64,000 nt of DNA from Bradyrhizobium sp. CSA207. Its GTDB lineage: Bacteria > Pseudomonadota > Alphaproteobacteria > Rhizobiales > Xanthobacteraceae. The DNA lies in assembly GCF_029051685.1 (NCBI RefSeq), contig NZ_JAACFT010000011.1:165006-229005 (forward strand). Reading direction: 5' to 3'. Made by a program: the position numbers and the translations under genes. Below the pieces are notes generated by a model. That model had not been told where the DNA came from. It did not search any database and saw only the letters and a list, made by a program, of their open reading frames with translations. Shown here piece by piece: positions 7,723 through 17,300 of this stretch; position 1 is the stretch's first letter; each line of letters opens with the position of its first letter.

Positions 7723-9075
7723 CTACGACGACCTCATATCCAGCAGCCGCCGTCCTTCGCCTTTCAGCAGCTTCTTCACCGCGCTCGAGGCCACGACTTC
7801 GCCGTCATTGGCGTAGGCCTCGTGGTTCTTCTCGATGTCGTCGAGGCGGTAGAGATAGTTGACCATGACGCCCGCGGACTCCCGCATGCCCTTGGGCGAG
7901 AGGTCGCCGAGCCAGTTGATGCGCTCGAGCCGGGCGCCATTGCCGAGATGGAAGCGGCCGACCGAGTCGATCAGCCGGCCCTTTGGCGTGCGTGCCTTCA
8001 GGAAATAGTGGGCGGCGAGCGGTTCGACCAGACCGCGCAGCTGCGCGGTCGCATCCGCATCCTCGAACCATTTCGGCTCGTCCAGGCGCTTCAGCAGCTC
8101 GCGGTCCTCGTCCGAGAGCGGCAGGTCCTTGTCCTGCTTGATCCACGGCATGAAGCCCGGCACCGGCGACAGCGTCACGAAATTGTCGAGCTTCGGCAAC
8201 TCGCGGCGCAATTCCTCCACCACCTGCTTGATCAGGAAGCTGCCGAAGGAGATGCCGCCAAGGCCGCGCTGGGTGTTGGAGATCGAATAGAACACCGCGG
8301 TGCGTGCGCGCTCGATCGGGACGGACCGGCGGTCGACCGCGAGCAGCGGCGCGATCGCGCCGGGTATCGTCTCGGTCAGCGCCACCTCGACGAAGATCAG
8401 GGGTTCGTCGACCATGGCGGGATGGAAGAAGGCGTAACAGCGGCGATCGACCGGATCGATGCGGCGGCGCAGATCGTCCCAGTCGCTGATCTCGTGCACG
8501 GCTTCGTAACGGATGATCTTTTCGAGGATGTTGGCCGGGGTCGACCAGTCGATCCTGCGCAGCACGAGAAACCCCCTGTTGAACCACGAAGAGAGCAGAT
8601 GAGACATGTCGCGATCGAGCGCGGCGAGATCGGCGTGGCCGTTCATCATGCCGAGCAGATCGGCGCGCATGTTGACGAGATCGCCGGTGCCGCCCGGCGC
8701 GCGGTTGAGGCGGCGGATCAGTTCCTGCCGCCGCGGCTCCGAGGCGAAATGAAGCGAGCTTGCGTCCTCGTCGCTTGGCTCGGCGCGCCATGTCTCGATC
8801 GCTTTTGCCAGACGATCGCGATCGGGGCCGAAATCGCGCACCAGCGCCTCGAAGAAGGCGCGGCGACCTGCCGCGTCCAAATCCTGATAGAGGTCGAGCA
8901 CCTCGCGCGCCATGGCAGTGCCCGAGGCTTCGCCCCGGCCCGACAGCAGCGCGCCGCAGAGCTCGATCAGGCCGTCGGCATCCTGCTTGGTGTCTGCGCT
9001 ATCGCCGCGGCGAAGCAGGGTGCGGCCGCGCTCGGAGATTGTGGCGAGCAGGTCGGAGAAGAAGGCATTGGCCAT
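7723..9075 (-). CDS. Malonyl-CoA decarboxylase
   Basis: 450 residues, full length for bacterial malonyl-CoA decarboxylase, which converts malonyl-CoA to acetyl-CoA and CO2. An N-terminal helical domain (roughly 1-170) is followed by the GNAT-fold catalytic domain. Recognisable family segments are VRRIDWSTPANILEKII, HPAMVDEPLIFVEVAL, YSISNTQRGLGGISFG, the LSPVPGF segment with the catalytic Ser, and AHYFLKA with the catalytic His. In rhizobia the homologous MatA is usually in matABC with malonyl-CoA synthetase and a transporter; here it stands alone, so involvement in malonate use or fatty-acid precursor balance is open. Confidence 0.93.
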   Translation of the reverse strand: MANAFFSDLLATISERGRTLLRRGDSADTKQDADGLIELCGALLSGRGEASGTAMAREVLDLYQDLDAAGRRAFFEALVRDFGPDRDRLAKAIETWRAEPSDEDASSLHFASEPRRQELIRRLNRAPGGTGDLVNMRADLLGMMNGHADLAALDRDMSHLLSSWFNRGFLVLRRIDWSTPANILEKIIRYEAVHEISDWDDLRRRIDPVDRRCYAFFHPAMVDEPLIFVEVALTETIPGAIAPLLAVDRRSVPIERARTAVFYSISNTQRGLGGISFGSFLIKQVVEELRRELPKLDNFVTLSPVPGFMPWIKQDKDLPLSDEDRELLKRLDEPKWFEDADATAQLRGLVEPLAAHYFLKARTPKGRLIDSVGRFHLGNGARLERINWLGDLSPKGMRESAGVMVNYLYRLDDIEKNHEAYANDGEVVASSAVKKLLKGEGRRLLDMRSS

Positions 9076-9233
9076 CTGGGCTTTTCGAATCCGGTTTGTG
9101 CGGTGCGGGAAGCTTACACAGCATTTAGGCGGAAGCCGATCACAATCAAGCGGAGGATTTCTGCATCTTTAGCTGGCCATGCGCCGCAAGCAAGCTGTCA
9201 TGCCCCGCGAAGATCGTCATGCCATCCGACGCC

Positions 9234-9330
9234 GTCATGCCCCGCGAAGGCGGGGCATCCAGTACGCCGCGGCTCCTCCGTATTCCACTGGAGTCTCTGG
9301 AATACTGGATCGCCCGGCCAAGCCGGGCAG
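9234..9330. repeat. Interspersed palindromic repeat, family B, copy 1
   Basis: GTCATGCCCCGCGAAGGCGGGGCATCCAGTA-type left arm, then CGCCGCGGC, and a right arm AATACTGGATCGCCCGGCCAAGCCGGGC. Each arm has its own small hairpin (CCCCGC-GAAG-GCGGGG; CCCGGC-CAA-GCCGGG). Two more copies lie at 50363-50464 (inverted) and 53788-53890. A truncated left arm also occurs at about 9196-9210. Confidence 0.8.
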
Positions 9331-9341
9331 CGAGGGTGTGG

Positions 9342-10151
9342 CTATCCCTTCCCCGCAAACTCCGTCGGCGTCCGCCCGGTCACTTGGCGGAACGCCGCCG
9401 AGAAGGCGGGCACGCTGGCATAGCCGAGCTGGGCGGCGAGCTGCTTGACCGAGACATTGGCATCCGTCGACAGTCTTTCGATCGCCGCCGCGATGCGCGC
9501 GCGCTGGCACCAGCTCTTGAAGCTCAATTGGGTCTCGCTCGAGAACAGTCGCGACAGCGTGCGCGCGGAGGTTCCGACGTCCCGCGCCAGCGCGTCGATG
9601 TCGTGCAGGCCGGTGGGGTCGTCAAGCACGATCATCGCGGCACGCCGGCAGCGCGGCTCGCGCGGCAGCGGTACGAAGGTCGCGGAATCCTCGGCCTGGT
9701 GCAATTCCAGCATCGCCAGGCGGACCAGCAGCTCGGTGCGCTCCTCGGTATTGCGCGCATCGAACAGCGCAAGGATCGCCTGATTCAGCAGTGGCGACAC
9801 CCGCACCACGAATTCCCTGGTCAATCCCTCATAGCGTTTTTCTCGCTTCAGCCAGGGCAGGTCGAAATACAGCGTGCGCATCTCGATGTCGGCGAGCAGA
9901 TCGATGGCATGCTCGAGCCCGGCCGGAATCCAGACCGCGCGGTCCGGCGGCACCAGCCAACGCCCTTTGGGCGTCGTCACCTGCATGGTGCCTTTGGCCG
10001 CATAGACCAGCTGCGCCTCGCGGTGCAGATGCGGATCGATCCGTAAGCCCTTGGGATAGTCGCGCGCGACCAAGTGCACGCCCGCGGGTGAGCGATGGTT
10101 GCTCCGGACCTCCCGCAGGATTGGCGTTTCCAAGACAGTCATTGGCAGCAT
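9342..10151 (-). CDS. AraC family transcriptional regulator
   Basis: 269 residues: N-terminal cupin-like effector domain (about 20-110, with HLHREAQLVYAAKG and WVPAGLEHA-like segments) and a C-terminal double helix-turn-helix (about 165-265; GTSARTLSRLF and LGYASVPAFSAAFRQVTGRTP). Domain order matches the YeaM/NimR type, whose members control a divergent MFS exporter. That is exactly the arrangement here, with the MFS gene starting 50 bases away on the other strand. It probably activates or represses that transporter; the ligand is unknown. A start at 10142 (MTVLETP) is an equally possible N-terminus. Confidence 0.88.
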   Translation of the reverse strand: MLPMTVLETPILREVRSNHRSPAGVHLVARDYPKGLRIDPHLHREAQLVYAAKGTMQVTTPKGRWLVPPDRAVWIPAGLEHAIDLLADIEMRTLYFDLPWLKREKRYEGLTREFVVRVSPLLNQAILALFDARNTEERTELLVRLAMLELHQAEDSATFVPLPREPRCRRAAMIVLDDPTGLHDIDALARDVGTSARTLSRLFSSETQLSFKSWCQRARIAAAIERLSTDANVSVKQLAAQLGYASVPAFSAAFRQVTGRTPTEFAGKG

Positions 10152-10202
10152 CCCGTCATAGGTCCGACATATAACTCATTTCGGTGCAGGAGAGGATTCG
10201 GA

Positions 10203-11375
10203 ATGAACAGCCCCAGCCGGGTGATCGGCTTCGTCAACGCAGGCCATTTCATCGACCATTATGCGATGCTGATCTTCGCCGCCGCCGTGATCATCATGGG
10301 GCCGGCGCTCGGCATGGCTTATTCGGAGCTGCTGCCCTATGCGACGCCGGGCTTCGTCGCCTTCGGCGCGGGATCGCTGCTCACCGGCTGGCTCGGGGAC
10401 CGCTGGAGCCGCCGCCACATGATGCTGATCTTCTTCATCGGCATTGGCGCTGCCATGATCTCGGTCGGCTTGGTGCAGACCCCGCCGCAGCTCGGTGCGG
10501 CGCTGTTTGCGATCGGCATCTTCGCCTCGATCTATCATCCCGTCGGCACCGCCATGATCGTGTCCTATGCCGACAGGCTCGGCCGCGAGATGGGGCTGAA
10601 CGGCGTCTGGGGCAATCTCGGCGTGGCGTCCTCGGCGCTGGTCACCGGCGTGATCGGGCAATATTTCGGCTGGCGCTTCGCCTTCATCGTTCCCGGCGTG
10701 GTGACGATCCTGATCGGCATCGGCTTTGCGATGATGGTCGTGCATGAGGACCGCAAGGGGAGCAAGCAGGCGGCGGCGCAAGCGCGGGTGGCAAAGCAGG
10801 ACATGTGGCGCGTGATCCTGGCGCTCTTGATCGTCGTCATCGCGATCTCCACGACCTTCAACGCGGTGACGGTGGCGCTGCCAAAACTGTTCGCGGAGCG
10901 GCTCGCGGACCTCACCAAAAGTCCGGCGCTGCTGGGCGTGATTGCGGCCTGCGTCTACGTGTTCGGCGCAATGACGCAGTACACGATCGGCCGGCTGCTC
11001 GACCGCTACTCGCTCAAGACGGTGGCACTGCCGCTGTCCTTCATGCTGGCGCCGTTCCTGTATCTCGCCGCCAGCCTGTCCAACCTGCCGCTGATCCTGG
11101 TCTCGATCGGCATCGTCATGGGCGCGTTCGGGCAGGTCACGGTCAACGACGCCATGGTCGGCAAATACACCAGCGAAGAATGGCGCTCGCGCGCCTATGC
11201 CGTGCGCTATTTCGTCGGCTTCACCGCGGCGGGTGCCTCCGTCGGCCTGGTTGCCTGGCTTTACGAGCAGGGTGGCTTCGTCACCATGCTGCATGCCTTC
11301 GCCGCACTCTGCCTGCTGGCGATCGCAGCCGCACTCATCCTGCCCGGCGAAATCAGGACGCCGCAGCCGGCTTAA
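10203..11375 (+). CDS. MFS transporter
   Basis: 390-residue inner-membrane major facilitator with about 12 hydrophobic segments. The MFS loop motif between segments 2 and 3 is GWLGDRWSRR, and the second-half equivalent is IGRLLDRYS. The N-terminus (VIGFVNAGHFIDHYAMLIFAAAV) resembles fosmidomycin-resistance and NimT-like branches. GGAGAGG lies about eight bases before the ATG at 10203. Being divergent from an AraC regulator suggests inducible export or uptake of a small molecule. The substrate cannot be predicted. Confidence 0.87.
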   Translation: MNSPSRVIGFVNAGHFIDHYAMLIFAAAVIIMGPALGMAYSELLPYATPGFVAFGAGSLLTGWLGDRWSRRHMMLIFFIGIGAAMISVGLVQTPPQLGAALFAIGIFASIYHPVGTAMIVSYADRLGREMGLNGVWGNLGVASSALVTGVIGQYFGWRFAFIVPGVVTILIGIGFAMMVVHEDRKGSKQAAAQARVAKQDMWRVILALLIVVIAISTTFNAVTVALPKLFAERLADLTKSPALLGVIAACVYVFGAMTQYTIGRLLDRYSLKTVALPLSFMLAPFLYLAASLSNLPLILVSIGIVMGAFGQVTVNDAMVGKYTSEEWRSRAYAVRYFVGFTAAGASVGLVAWLYEQGGFVTMLHAFAALCLLAIAAALILPGEIRTPQPA

Positions 11376-11891
11376 TGGATGTCGTGAGGCAGTCGGCTCG
11401 CGCCACATCGTCATTGCGAGGAGCCCTTGCGACGAAGCAATCCAGACTGCCCCCACGGAGGGATTCTGGATTGCTTCGCTGCGCTAGGAAGAAAGTGGTC
11501 GGTCCCAGATCAGAATCCGACCAGATGTGCTGACCCATTTTCGTTTACGTCGGGTCGGCGCCTCGCCGCCGGTCCCAACTCGCAATGACGGAGAAGCTAG
11601 GAATGAGGGGGATATGGCGGCACTTCGCGTCAGCCGCCCATGATGCAATTCTGCCGATGTTTTGCCCGACGAGTCAAACGTCGGTGCGGCCAGAAAATCT
11701 CGGCCAGAAAACCTCAACGCCATCAACGCCGTTCTACTTTGCATGGGGTTGTTTTCGACTTTTTTGTTTTCGCCCCCTCAAGCCCGCGCAAGAGACGGGA
11801 ACCCACTCCACCTCCCGCGGGTTTTACCTCCTCCGGCACTTGCCGGGACAGTTGAAGGGGGCGGGACAGTTGAAGGGGAAAAGACACCCGC
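11376..11891. other. 516-base intergenic region with an interrupted repeat
   Basis: The first part is family A copy 6 (11409-11590), broken by a 95-base insert. From about 11600 to 11840 I see no gene on either strand; there are C/T-rich stretches. Just before the antiporter gene are two 17-base direct copies of CGGGACAGTTGAAGGGG (11844-11860 and 11862-11878). Confidence 0.6.
11409..11590. repeat. Family A palindrome, copy 6, interrupted by a 95-bp insert
   Basis: The palindrome runs normally from CGTCATTGCGAGGAGC to GGATTGCTTCGCTGCGCT at 11485, then 95 foreign bases follow (11486-11580, AGGAAGAAAG to GGTCCCAACT) before the expected right arm CGCAATGACG at 11581-11590. In intact copies, for example 50253-50332, GCGCT joins CGCAATGACG directly. 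Confidence 0.8.
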
Positions 11892-14159
11892 ATGCAGTGG
11901 AGCCTGCTCCGACCGGTCGGCCTTGTCCCCGCGGCGCTTGTCCTCACCGCCATTGCGGCCGGTGCCGAGGGTGGCAAATCGGCCGCTCCCTCCGAATTCC
12001 TTCTGGTGGCGCAGATCGTGCTGCTGATTGCCGTCGGCCGCGGCCTCGGCGAGACCATGCAGCGCATCGGCCAGCCCTCAGTGATGGGCGAGCTGCTCGC
12101 CGGCATCCTGCTCGGGCCGTCGCTATTCGGCTGGATCTGGCCGGAGGCGCAGCAGGCGATCTTCCCCGGGGCGCCCGAGCAGAGGGCGATGATCGACGGC
12201 ATCGCGCAGTTCGGGATCCTGCTGCTGTTGCTGCTGACCGGCATGGAGACCGACCTCAAGCTGGTCAGGAAGGTCGGCAAAGCCGCGATTGCAATCTCGA
12301 TCGCCGGCATCCTCGTGCCCTTCGCCTGCGGCTTTGCGCTCGGCGAGTTCCTGCCCGATGCGCTGCTGCCCAATCCGCAAGCCCGCCTGGTGGCCTCGCT
12401 GTTCATGGGCACGGCGCTGTCGATCTCCTCGGTGAAGATCGTCGCGGTGGTCGTGCGCGAGATGAACTTCATGCGCCGCAATGTCGGCCAGATCATCGTC
12501 GCGACCGCCGTGATCGACGACACCATCGGCTGGATCATCATCGCGGTCATTTTCAGCCTGGCTTCCCAGGGCACGCTGGATGTCGCCTCCGTCGCTAAGG
12601 CGGTCCTCGGCACGCTCGCCTTCCTCGCCGTCAGCTTCACCATTGGCCGCCGGCTGGTGTTCCAGCTGATCCGCTGGGCCAACGACACGCTCGTCAGCAC
12701 CGCCCCGGTCGTCACCGTGATCCTGCTGCTGATGGGCGCGATGGCGCTGATCACGCATCTGATCGGCGTCCACACCGTGCTCGGCGCCTTCGTCGCCGGC
12801 ATCCTGGTCGGGGAGTCGCCGATCCTGACGCGGCAGATCGACGAGCGCCTGCGCGGGCTGATCTCGAGCTTCTTCATGCCGGTGTTCTTCGGCCTGGCCG
12901 GACTCAGCGCCGATCTGTCGGTGCTCCGCGACCCCAATCTCCTGATGCTCACCGGCCTGCTGGTCGTGATCGCCAGTGTCGGCAAGTTCGGCGGCGCCTT
13001 CGTCGGCGGCACCCTGGGCGGCCTGAACTATCGGGAGTCCCTGGCGCTCGCGAGCGGGATGAATGCGCGCGGCTCGACCGAGGTCATCATCGCGACCATC
13101 GGCCTGTCCATCGGCGTGCTCAGCCAGAACCTGTTCACGATGATCGTGACTATGGCGATCGTGACGACGATGGCGATGCCGCCGATGCTGCGCGCGGCGC
13201 TGGCGAAGCTGCCGATCAACAAAGACGAGAAGGAGCGCCTGGAGCGGGAAGGGTTCGAGAGGCGCGGCTTCATCGCCAATCTCGAACGTCCCCTGCTGGC
13301 GGTGGACGAGAGCGTCAACGCCACCTTCGCCGCACATATCGCGGGCCTGATCGCCGGCATGCGCGGCCTGCCGATCACCGTCCTGCATATCGGCAAGCGC
13401 GCCGAGGAGCAGGAGAAGAGCCGCGGCGCTGAAGAGAGCCACGAAGCCGTGGTGAAGAAGGCCGCCGGAACCGTGTCGGCCCATGGCGAAGGCGACGCCG
13501 GCAGCGTCGATGTCGTCACGCGGGCGAGGCGCGCGGAGCTCGGCGAGACCATCGCCGCCGAAGCGCGTAAGGGCTTTGATCTCCTTGTCGTCGGCGTCGG
13601 CAAGGTCACCATCGCCAAGGACCGCTTCGACCGGAAGATCGAGGACATCGCCGCCGGGTTTGAAGGTCCGCTCGCGATCGTAGCGGCCAAGGGCAAGCAT
13701 TTGAAGCAGCCGACGCCGGACGCCCTCAACATCCTCGTTCCCATCTCCGGCAGCGGCGTCTCCAAGCGCGGCGCGGAAGTCGCGGTCGCACTGGCACAGG
13801 CCGGATCAGGCTCGCTGCGGGTAATCTATGTGGCGACGACGCGGGACAAGGGCGCGCAGCGCAGCGCGTCCCGCGGGCTGAGCCAGGAGGAAGGCATCCT
13901 GAAGGACGCCAGCGACCTCGCCGCCCGTTACGACGTCGACATCACCACGACCTTGCGTGTGAACCGCGCGCCTGACGCTGCAATCCTGCGCGAGATCGAC
14001 ACCACCGACGTCGATCTCGTGGTGATGGGCGTTGACCGCATCCAGGTCGATCATCTCTCCTTCGGCGGCGTCGCCGACGCCGTGCTCGGGCAGTCCAAGG
14101 TCTCGGTGCTGCTGGTGTCGAGCGGCGAGGCGCAGCAGGCGCCGGCGGAGAAGGCGTGA
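11892..14159 (+). CDS. Kef-type cation/proton antiporter with C-terminal USP domains
   Basis: 755 residues. The first 430 or so are a CPA2-family Na+/H+ or K+/H+ exchanger with about 12-13 membrane segments; the paired-acid ion site appears as TAVIDDTIGW, and GQPSVMGELLAGILLGPS is the family N-terminal signature. The rest (about 450-755) is cytoplasmic and carries two universal-stress-protein-like nucleotide-binding domains, ending with DTTDVDLVVMGVDR and the GQSKVSVLLVSS strand. Such fusions are thought to gate the channel by nucleotide or stress signals. It is a single-gene unit between repeats and lacks the RCK/TrkA-N domain of classical KefB/C. Confidence 0.88.
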   Translation: MQWSLLRPVGLVPAALVLTAIAAGAEGGKSAAPSEFLLVAQIVLLIAVGRGLGETMQRIGQPSVMGELLAGILLGPSLFGWIWPEAQQAIFPGAPEQRAMIDGIAQFGILLLLLLTGMETDLKLVRKVGKAAIAISIAGILVPFACGFALGEFLPDALLPNPQARLVASLFMGTALSISSVKIVAVVVREMNFMRRNVGQIIVATAVIDDTIGWIIIAVIFSLASQGTLDVASVAKAVLGTLAFLAVSFTIGRRLVFQLIRWANDTLVSTAPVVTVILLLMGAMALITHLIGVHTVLGAFVAGILVGESPILTRQIDERLRGLISSFFMPVFFGLAGLSADLSVLRDPNLLMLTGLLVVIASVGKFGGAFVGGTLGGLNYRESLALASGMNARGSTEVIIATIGLSIGVLSQNLFTMIVTMAIVTTMAMPPMLRAALAKLPINKDEKERLEREGFERRGFIANLERPLLAVDESVNATFAAHIAGLIAGMRGLPITVLHIGKRAEEQEKSRGAEESHEAVVKKAAGTVSAHGEGDAGSVDVVTRARRAELGETIAAEARKGFDLLVVGVGKVTIAKDRFDRKIEDIAAGFEGPLAIVAAKGKHLKQPTPDALNILVPISGSGVSKRGAEVAVALAQAGSGSLRVIYVATTRDKGAQRSASRGLSQEEGILKDASDLAARYDVDITTTLRVNRAPDAAILREIDTTDVDLVVMGVDRIQVDHLSFGGVADAVLGQSKVSVLLVSSGEAQQAPAEKA

Positions 14160-14190
14160 AGGCCGGCTGTATCTGCGCGGCTGGTGCGCT

Positions 14191-14321
14191 CCCTCTCCCG
14201 CTTGCGGGAGAGGGCAGGGGAGAGGGTATTTCCTCATTGAGACACTCCCGACGAACACTCCCGATGAGGAGAGAGCCCTCACCCGGCGCTTCGCGCCGAC
14301 CTCTCCCGCAAGCGGGAGAGG
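14191..14321. repeat. Family C palindromic repeat, copy 1
   Basis: Left hairpin CCCTCTCCCGCTTGCGGGAG, a spacer with CTCCCGATGAGGAGAGAG and CCCTCACCCGGCGCTTCGCGCC, and right hairpin CCTCTCCCGCAAGCGGGAG. This two-hairpin intergenic element recurs at 30883, 47581, 51781 and 53161. Here it lies between convergent genes and may double as a terminator. Confidence 0.8.
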
Positions 14322-14361
14322 TTGCAGCGAGTTCGTGGCCGCACGATCTGCCAAACTTGCT

Positions 14362-17300
14362 TTAGGACTTCACCTCCGCCATCGGCTGCGCCTTCGGCGC
14401 CTTCTTCGACGAGCGCCAGTTCTCGAAGCGCTGCACCACCACGAAGAAGGCCGGCACGAACAGCACCGCAAGGCAGGTCGAGGCCAGCATGCCCGAGAAC
14501 ACCGTGATGCCGATCGACTTGCGCGCACTGGCGCCGGCGCCGGTCGCGAGCACCAGCGGCACCACGCCGAGGATGAAGGCGAACGACGTCATCAGGATCG
14601 GGCGGAAGCGGGCGCGCGCCGCCTCGATCGCGGACTCCAGCACCGGCTTGCCATCGCGCCCGTGCAGCTCGAGCCCGACCTCGACGATCAGGATGGCATT
14701 CTTGGCCGACAGCGCGATCAGCAGGATCAAGCCGATCTGGCAATAGAGGTTATTATCGATCTTCAGCGCATTGAGGATCAGCATCGGCCCGATCAGCGAC
14801 AGCGGCACTGCGAGGATCACCGAGATCGGCGCGTACCAGCTCTCGTACTGGCCGGCGAGCACGAGATAGACCAGCAGCATGGCGAGCCCGAACACCCAGT
14901 AGATCTGGTTCGAGACCGCCTTCTCCTGATACGACATCGCAGTCCATTCAAAGCCGGTGCCCGGCGGCAGCGTCTTGCCCGCGATCTCTTCCATCAGTTG
15001 CAGCGACTGGCCGGACGAATAGCCCTGCGCCGGCAGACCGACGATGGTCGAGGATGGATAGAGGTTGTACAGGCTGATCAGCGACGGGCCCGTCGCCGCC
15101 GTGATCTTGGCGACGGTGCCGATCGGGATCATGTCGCCGTTCGAGTTGCGGACCTGCATGTTGGCGATGTCGCGCTCGGTGACGCGGAACGACGGATCGG
15201 CCTGGGTGTAGACCTGGAACACGCGGCCGAACTTGTTGAACTGGTTGACGTAGGACGAGCCGAGATAGGTCGACAGCGCCGCGAACACCTGGTCCGTCGT
15301 CACGTGCAGCGTCTGGGTCTTGATGCGGTCGATCTCGACGTTGAACTGCGGCACCGAAGAGCGGAACGAGGACTGGACCCGCTGCAGCGCGCTCTGGCTC
15401 TGGGCGTTGCTGACCATCGCGCCGGTGATGGCCTGGAGCTTTGCGAAATCGCTGTTGCCGTCGCGCAGCTCGACCTGCATCGAGAAGCCGGCCGCGTTGC
15501 CGATGCCCTGGATCGGCGGCGGCGGCAGCACCAGCGTGCGCGCTTCCATGATGGTCGCGAGCTTGTCGTTCAGCCCGTACACCAGCGAGCGCAGGTCCTC
15601 GCCGGGTCCTTTGCGCGCCTCCCAGTCCTTCAGGATGATGTAGGCGACGCCGGCATTGGCCAGGCTCGCGCTGCTGTCGAGCGCGGAAATGCCGGCGATG
15701 GTGATGACCTGCTGGACTCCCGGCGTCTCTTTGATCAGCTCGCTCGCTCTGTCGAGCACCGTCTGGGTTCGCTCCAGCGCGGCGCCATCGGGCAGCTGCA
15801 CGGCGGCGATCAGATAGCCCTGGTCCTCGATCGGCAGGAAGCCGGTCGGCACCCGCGACAGGCCATAGCCGCCGATCCCGATCAGCACCAGCGCGATCGC
15901 AACCGAGATCGTGCTGTTCCTGCACAGCACGCCAATGAGCCGCGTGTAGCCCCGCTCGAGCCGGTTATAGACCGCGTTGAAGCCGCGGTAGAAGAAATTG
16001 CGCTGCTCCGGCGGCACCGTCGGCCGCAGCCAGAGCGCGCATTGCGTCGGCTTCAGGGTCGCGGCGTTGATGGCGCTGAGCAGCGCGGTCGCGGCGATCA
16101 CCAGCGCGAATTGCGAATAGATTCGCCCGGTGAGGCCGGCGAGGAACGATGCCGGCAGAAACACCGAGATCAGCACCAGGGTGATGCCGACGATCGGCGC
16201 GAACAGCTGGTCCATCGCCTTGATCGCGGCGTCGTGCCCGTTCATGCCCTGCTCGATGTTGTGAGCGGCGCCCTCGACCACGACGATGGCGTCGTCGACC
16301 ACGATGCCGATCGCGAGCACGATCGCGAACAGCGTCGACATGTTGATTGTGAAGCCGAGCGCCGCCATCGCGGCGAAGGCGCCGATGATGGTCACCGGCA
16401 CGGTCGTCGCCGGCACCAGCATGGCGCGCCAGTCCTGCAGGAACACCAGGATCACGACCAGCACCAAGAGGCCGGCCTCGATCAGGGTCATGTAGACCTC
16501 GTGCACCGAGGCCTCGACGAATTTGGTGGTGTCGAACGGTGTGTCGTATTTGATGCCTTCCGGAAATCGCTTGGCCAGCTCCGCCATCTTCTTCTCGACG
16601 GCCTGCTCGACCTGGAGCGCGTTGGCGCCGGGCGACTGGAACACACCGATGCCGGTGGCGGGCTGCTTGTTGAGCGAGAAGATCTGGCTGTAGGTCTGCG
16701 CGCCGAGCTCAACCCAGCCGACGTCGCGCACCCGCGTGACGTCGCCGCTGGTACCTGATTTGACGATGATGTTCTCGAACTGGCTGGTGTCGTCGAGCCG
16801 GCCGTTGACGTTGAGCGTATACTGGAACGCCTGGCCCGGCGGCGTCGGCGGCGCGCCGACCTGGCCGGCCGAGACCTGCTGGCTCTGCTGCTGGATCGCC
16901 TGGATGACATCCTGCGGCACGAGGCCACGCACTTGCAGCTTGTTCGGATCGAGCCATACCCGCATCGAATATTGGCCGGCGCCGAACACAGTGACGTTGC
17001 CGACGCCGGGCAGACGCGAAAGCTCGTCGCGGATGTTGATGGTGGCGTAGTTGCTCAAGTAGAGGCTGTCGAACCGGGAGTCCGGCGAGGTCAGCGTCAC
17101 GAACAGCAGGATCGAGGTCGACTTCTTCTGGACGGTGACGCCCTGGTTCTGCACGGACGTCGGCAGTTGCGAGAGTGCGCTGGAGACGCGGTTCTGCACC
17201 AGCACCTGTGCAAAATTCAGGTCGGTGCCGATCTTGAAAGTGACGGTCAGGGTGTAGGTGCCGTCGGAGCCGCTGTAGGACTGCATGTAGAGCATGTCCT

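Noticed and set aside
12123..13700. A 525-codon open frame antisense to the Kef-type antiporter
   Set aside because: His/Asp/Arg-rich shadow of a clear membrane protein; no signal or motif.
14032..16758. A very long open frame (about 900 codons) on the plus strand opposite the RND pump gene
   Set aside because: It is antisense to an unmistakable, full-length RND transporter; composition is Arg/Asp/His-rich as expected for the shadow of a GC-rich gene, with no domain motifs.
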